Assembly: GCA_004357415.1 (NCBI GenBank)
Contig: SMVY01000103.1
Coordinates: forward strand, 1-14,721
Direction of reading: 5' to 3'
DNA length: 14,721 nucleotides
Source of the DNA: Gemmatimonadota bacterium
GTDB lineage: Bacteria > Gemmatimonadota > Gemmatimonadetes > Gemmatimonadales > GWC2-71-9
The position numbers and the translations under genes are program-made. The notes beneath the pieces were generated by a model. The model was not told the origin of the DNA. It did no database searches and saw only the letters and a list, made by a program, of their open reading frames with translations. Position 1 is the first letter of the stretch; each line of letters starts with the position of its first letter. Below are positions 12,947-14,721 of this stretch, piece after piece.

Positions 12947-14721
12947 ATGGAATTCGACGCCAAGATCCCTGACGGTCCTCTCGCCGAAAAATGGCGGCGA
13001 TACCAGTTCGACATGAAGCTGGTGAATCCCGCCAACAAACGGAAATACCAGGTGATCGTGGTCGGCTCGGGCCTGGCGGGCGCGTCCGCGGCAGCCACGA
13101 TGGCCGAGCTGGGCTATCGGGTGGAGTGTCTATGCATCCAGGATTCCTCGCGTCGGGCACACAGTATCGCGGCGCAAGGCGGCATCAACGCGGCGAAGAA
13201 CTACCAGAACGATGGCGACAGCGTCTACCGGCTGTTCTACGACACCATCAAGGGCGGCGACTTCCGGGGGCGGGAGGCCAACACCTACCGGCTGGCCGAA
13301 ATCAGTAACGCCATCATCGACCAGTGCGTGGCGCAGGGCGTCCCCTTCGCCCGGGAATACGGCGGCCTCCTCGACAATCGCTCGTTCGGCGGTGCTCAGG
13401 TGTCCCGCACGTTCTACGCCCGAGGGCAGACGGGCCAGCAATTGCTGCTTGGCGCCTACCAGGCGCTGGCCAGGCAAGTGGGGCGCGGGGCGGTCGAAAT
13501 GTTCCCGCGGACCGAACTGCTCGACGTCATCGTCATGGACGGACGCGCCCGGGGGGTGGTGGTGCGCGATCTGGTGACCGGGACGGTACGCTCGCACTTG
13601 GGTGACGCCGTAGTCCTGGCCACGGGCGGCTACAGCAACATCTTCTATTTGTCTACCAACGCGCTGGGCTGCAATGTCACCGCCACGTGGCGCGCCTACA
13701 AGCGCGGTGCGGCGTTCGCCAATCCGTGCTACACCCAGATCCACCCGACCTGCATTCCGATGGAAGGCGAGTACCAATCGAAGTTGACGTTGATGAGCGA
13801 GTCGCTCCGGAACGACGGCCGCGTGTGGGTTCCCATGGCTCGGGGGGACACCAGACCCCCCGGTGAGATTCCAGAGGACGAACGGGACTACTACCTCGAA
13901 CGGAAGTATCCCAGTTTTGGCAACCTGGCGCCGCGCGACATCTCCAGCCGGGCCGCCAAGGAGGCTACCGACGATGGCCGGGGGGTGGGCAAGACAGGCC
14001 TCGGCGTGTACCTCGATTTTGCCGATGCTATTGCACGGCTTGGACGCTCGGCCATCGAGCAGCGCTACGGCAACTTGTTCGAGATGTACAACCGCATTAC
14101 CGATGAGGATCCCTATTCGGTCCCCATGCGGATCTTTCCGGCGCCCCACTATACCATGGGCGGGCTGTGGGTCGACTACAACCTGATGAGTACCCTGCCG
14201 GGCCTGCACGTCATCGGCGAAGCCAACTTCTCCGACCACGGCGCCAACCGTCTCGGAGCCAGCGCGCTGATGCAGGGTCTGGCCGACGGCTATTTCATCA
14301 TCCCGTCCACCATCGGCGACTACCTGGCCCGGACACCACTCGACCCGATAGGCGCCGACCACCCGTCCGTCCGGGCCGCAGAGGCCGAGGTTGGCCGCCG
14401 CACCCAGCGGTTGTTGGACGTGGACGGATCACGCAGTGTGGATTCGTTCCACCGCGAACTGGGACGCCTCATGTGGGACAAATGCGGCATGGCCCGCACC
14501 GCAGCCGGGCTGGGTGATGCTCTGGAGCGGATCCCCGAGATCCGGGCCGAGTTCTGGCGCGATGTCCGGGTGTTGGGGAGTACCGCCACCTTCAATCAGT
14601 CGCTGGAGAAGGCGGGTCGGGTGGCCGATTTCATGGAGTTCGCCGAGTTGATGTGTCGCGACGCGCTGGAGCGGGCCGAATCGTGTGGCGGGCACTTCCG
14701 CGAGGAATTCCAGACCGCCGA
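12947..14721 (+). CDS. sdhA: Succinate dehydrogenase flavoprotein subunit SdhA (3' end cut by window)
   Basis: This subunit oxidises succinate to fumarate via covalently bound FAD. The frame runs from ATG 12947 to the window edge without a stop (591 full codons); roughly 50 residues are probably missing. Landmarks are the FAD-binding VIVVGSGLAGASAAA, RRAHSIAAQGGINAA with His72 as the predicted flavin-linked histidine, FYARGQTGQQLL, ATGGYSNIFYLST, QIHPTCIP, HYTMGGLWVDYN and GEANFSDHGANRLGASAL with the likely catalytic Arg435. The long form and N-terminal extension PANKRKYQVIVVG resemble the B-type enzymes of Bacteroidota, Gemmatimonadota and Acidobacteriota-like groups. GGAG (12932-12935) lies 11 nt before the start. 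sdhB is expected just beyond the window. Confidence 0.96.
   Translation, partial: MEFDAKIPDGPLAEKWRRYQFDMKLVNPANKRKYQVIVVGSGLAGASAAATMAELGYRVECLCIQDSSRRAHSIAAQGGINAAKNYQNDGDSVYRLFYDTIKGGDFRGREANTYRLAEISNAIIDQCVAQGVPFAREYGGLLDNRSFGGAQVSRTFYARGQTGQQLLLGAYQALARQVGRGAVEMFPRTELLDVIVMDGRARGVVVRDLVTGTVRSHLGDAVVLATGGYSNIFYLSTNALGCNVTATWRAYKRGAAFANPCYTQIHPTCIPMEGEYQSKLTLMSESLRNDGRVWVPMARGDTRPPGEIPEDERDYYLERKYPSFGNLAPRDISSRAAKEATDDGRGVGKTGLGVYLDFADAIARLGRSAIEQRYGNLFEMYNRITDEDPYSVPMRIFPAPHYTMGGLWVDYNLMSTLPGLHVIGEANFSDHGANRLGASALMQGLADGYFIIPSTIGDYLARTPLDPIGADHPSVRAAEAEVGRRTQRLLDVDGSRSVDSFHRELGRLMWDKCGMARTAAGLGDALERIPEIRAEFWRDVRVLGSTATFNQSLEKAGRVADFMEFAELMCRDALERAESCGGHFREEFQTA

Noticed and set aside
13130..14362. 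Minus-strand open frame of 410 codons opposite sdhA
   Set aside because: SdhA is unmistakable on the + strand, and the antisense product has no recognisable motif or plausible ribosome-binding site.

Overview
The window is a gene-dense, GC-rich bacterial chromosome segment in which all 19 recognisable genes lie on the + strand. Both ends are cut inside genes: radA at the left and sdhA at the right. GTG and TTG starts, 4-30 bp gene overlaps and the absence of any mobile element, CRISPR, tRNA or rRNA mark it as core housekeeping DNA. The B-type SdhA with a five-helix SdhC, the LDH-like malate dehydrogenase directly upstream, and the order gap-pgk-tpiA-secG-carA resemble Gemmatimonadota or a neighbouring GC-rich lineage. 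This is an inference from protein character and gene order, not a database result, and an actinobacterial-type lineage cannot be excluded.

Layout. (1) Positions 2-3832 hold a tightly packed, mostly overlapping run: radA (DNA repair, 3' end), ispD (isoprenoid MEP pathway), tsaC (t6A tRNA modification), a low-molecular-weight protein phosphatase, aroE (shikimate pathway) and comF (DNA uptake-type phosphoribosyltransferase-like protein). (2) Positions 3857-6829 hold the lower-glycolysis block gap-pgk-tpiA. (3) secG (6889-7278) has its own sigma70-like promoter, whose -35 and -10 are each covered by a 13-bp palindrome. (4) carA (7312-8418) has its start codon in the loop of a perfect 14-bp GC-rich hairpin followed by a T-tract, which looks like an intrinsic terminator or attenuator. 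carB is not adjacent. (5) A monocistronic HU/IHF-family gene (8513-8875) has a good promoter, a classical terminator and a QPS-repeat tail. (6) Positions 8993-11218 hold the molybdopterin genes moaD-moaE-moaA followed by trmL (tRNA wobble methylation). (7) mdh, sdhC and sdhA (11336 to the end) encode consecutive TCA-cycle enzymes, malate dehydrogenase and succinate dehydrogenase; sdhB probably follows outside the window.

I found no novel multi-gene system. The most unusual signal is the carA start hairpin (7298-7334), where Shine-Dalgarno, start codon and terminator-like element coincide. Next are the paired palindromes over the secG promoter and a Gly-to-Asp change in a conserved PGK substrate loop. 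No stretch longer than about 120 bases lacks a gene.
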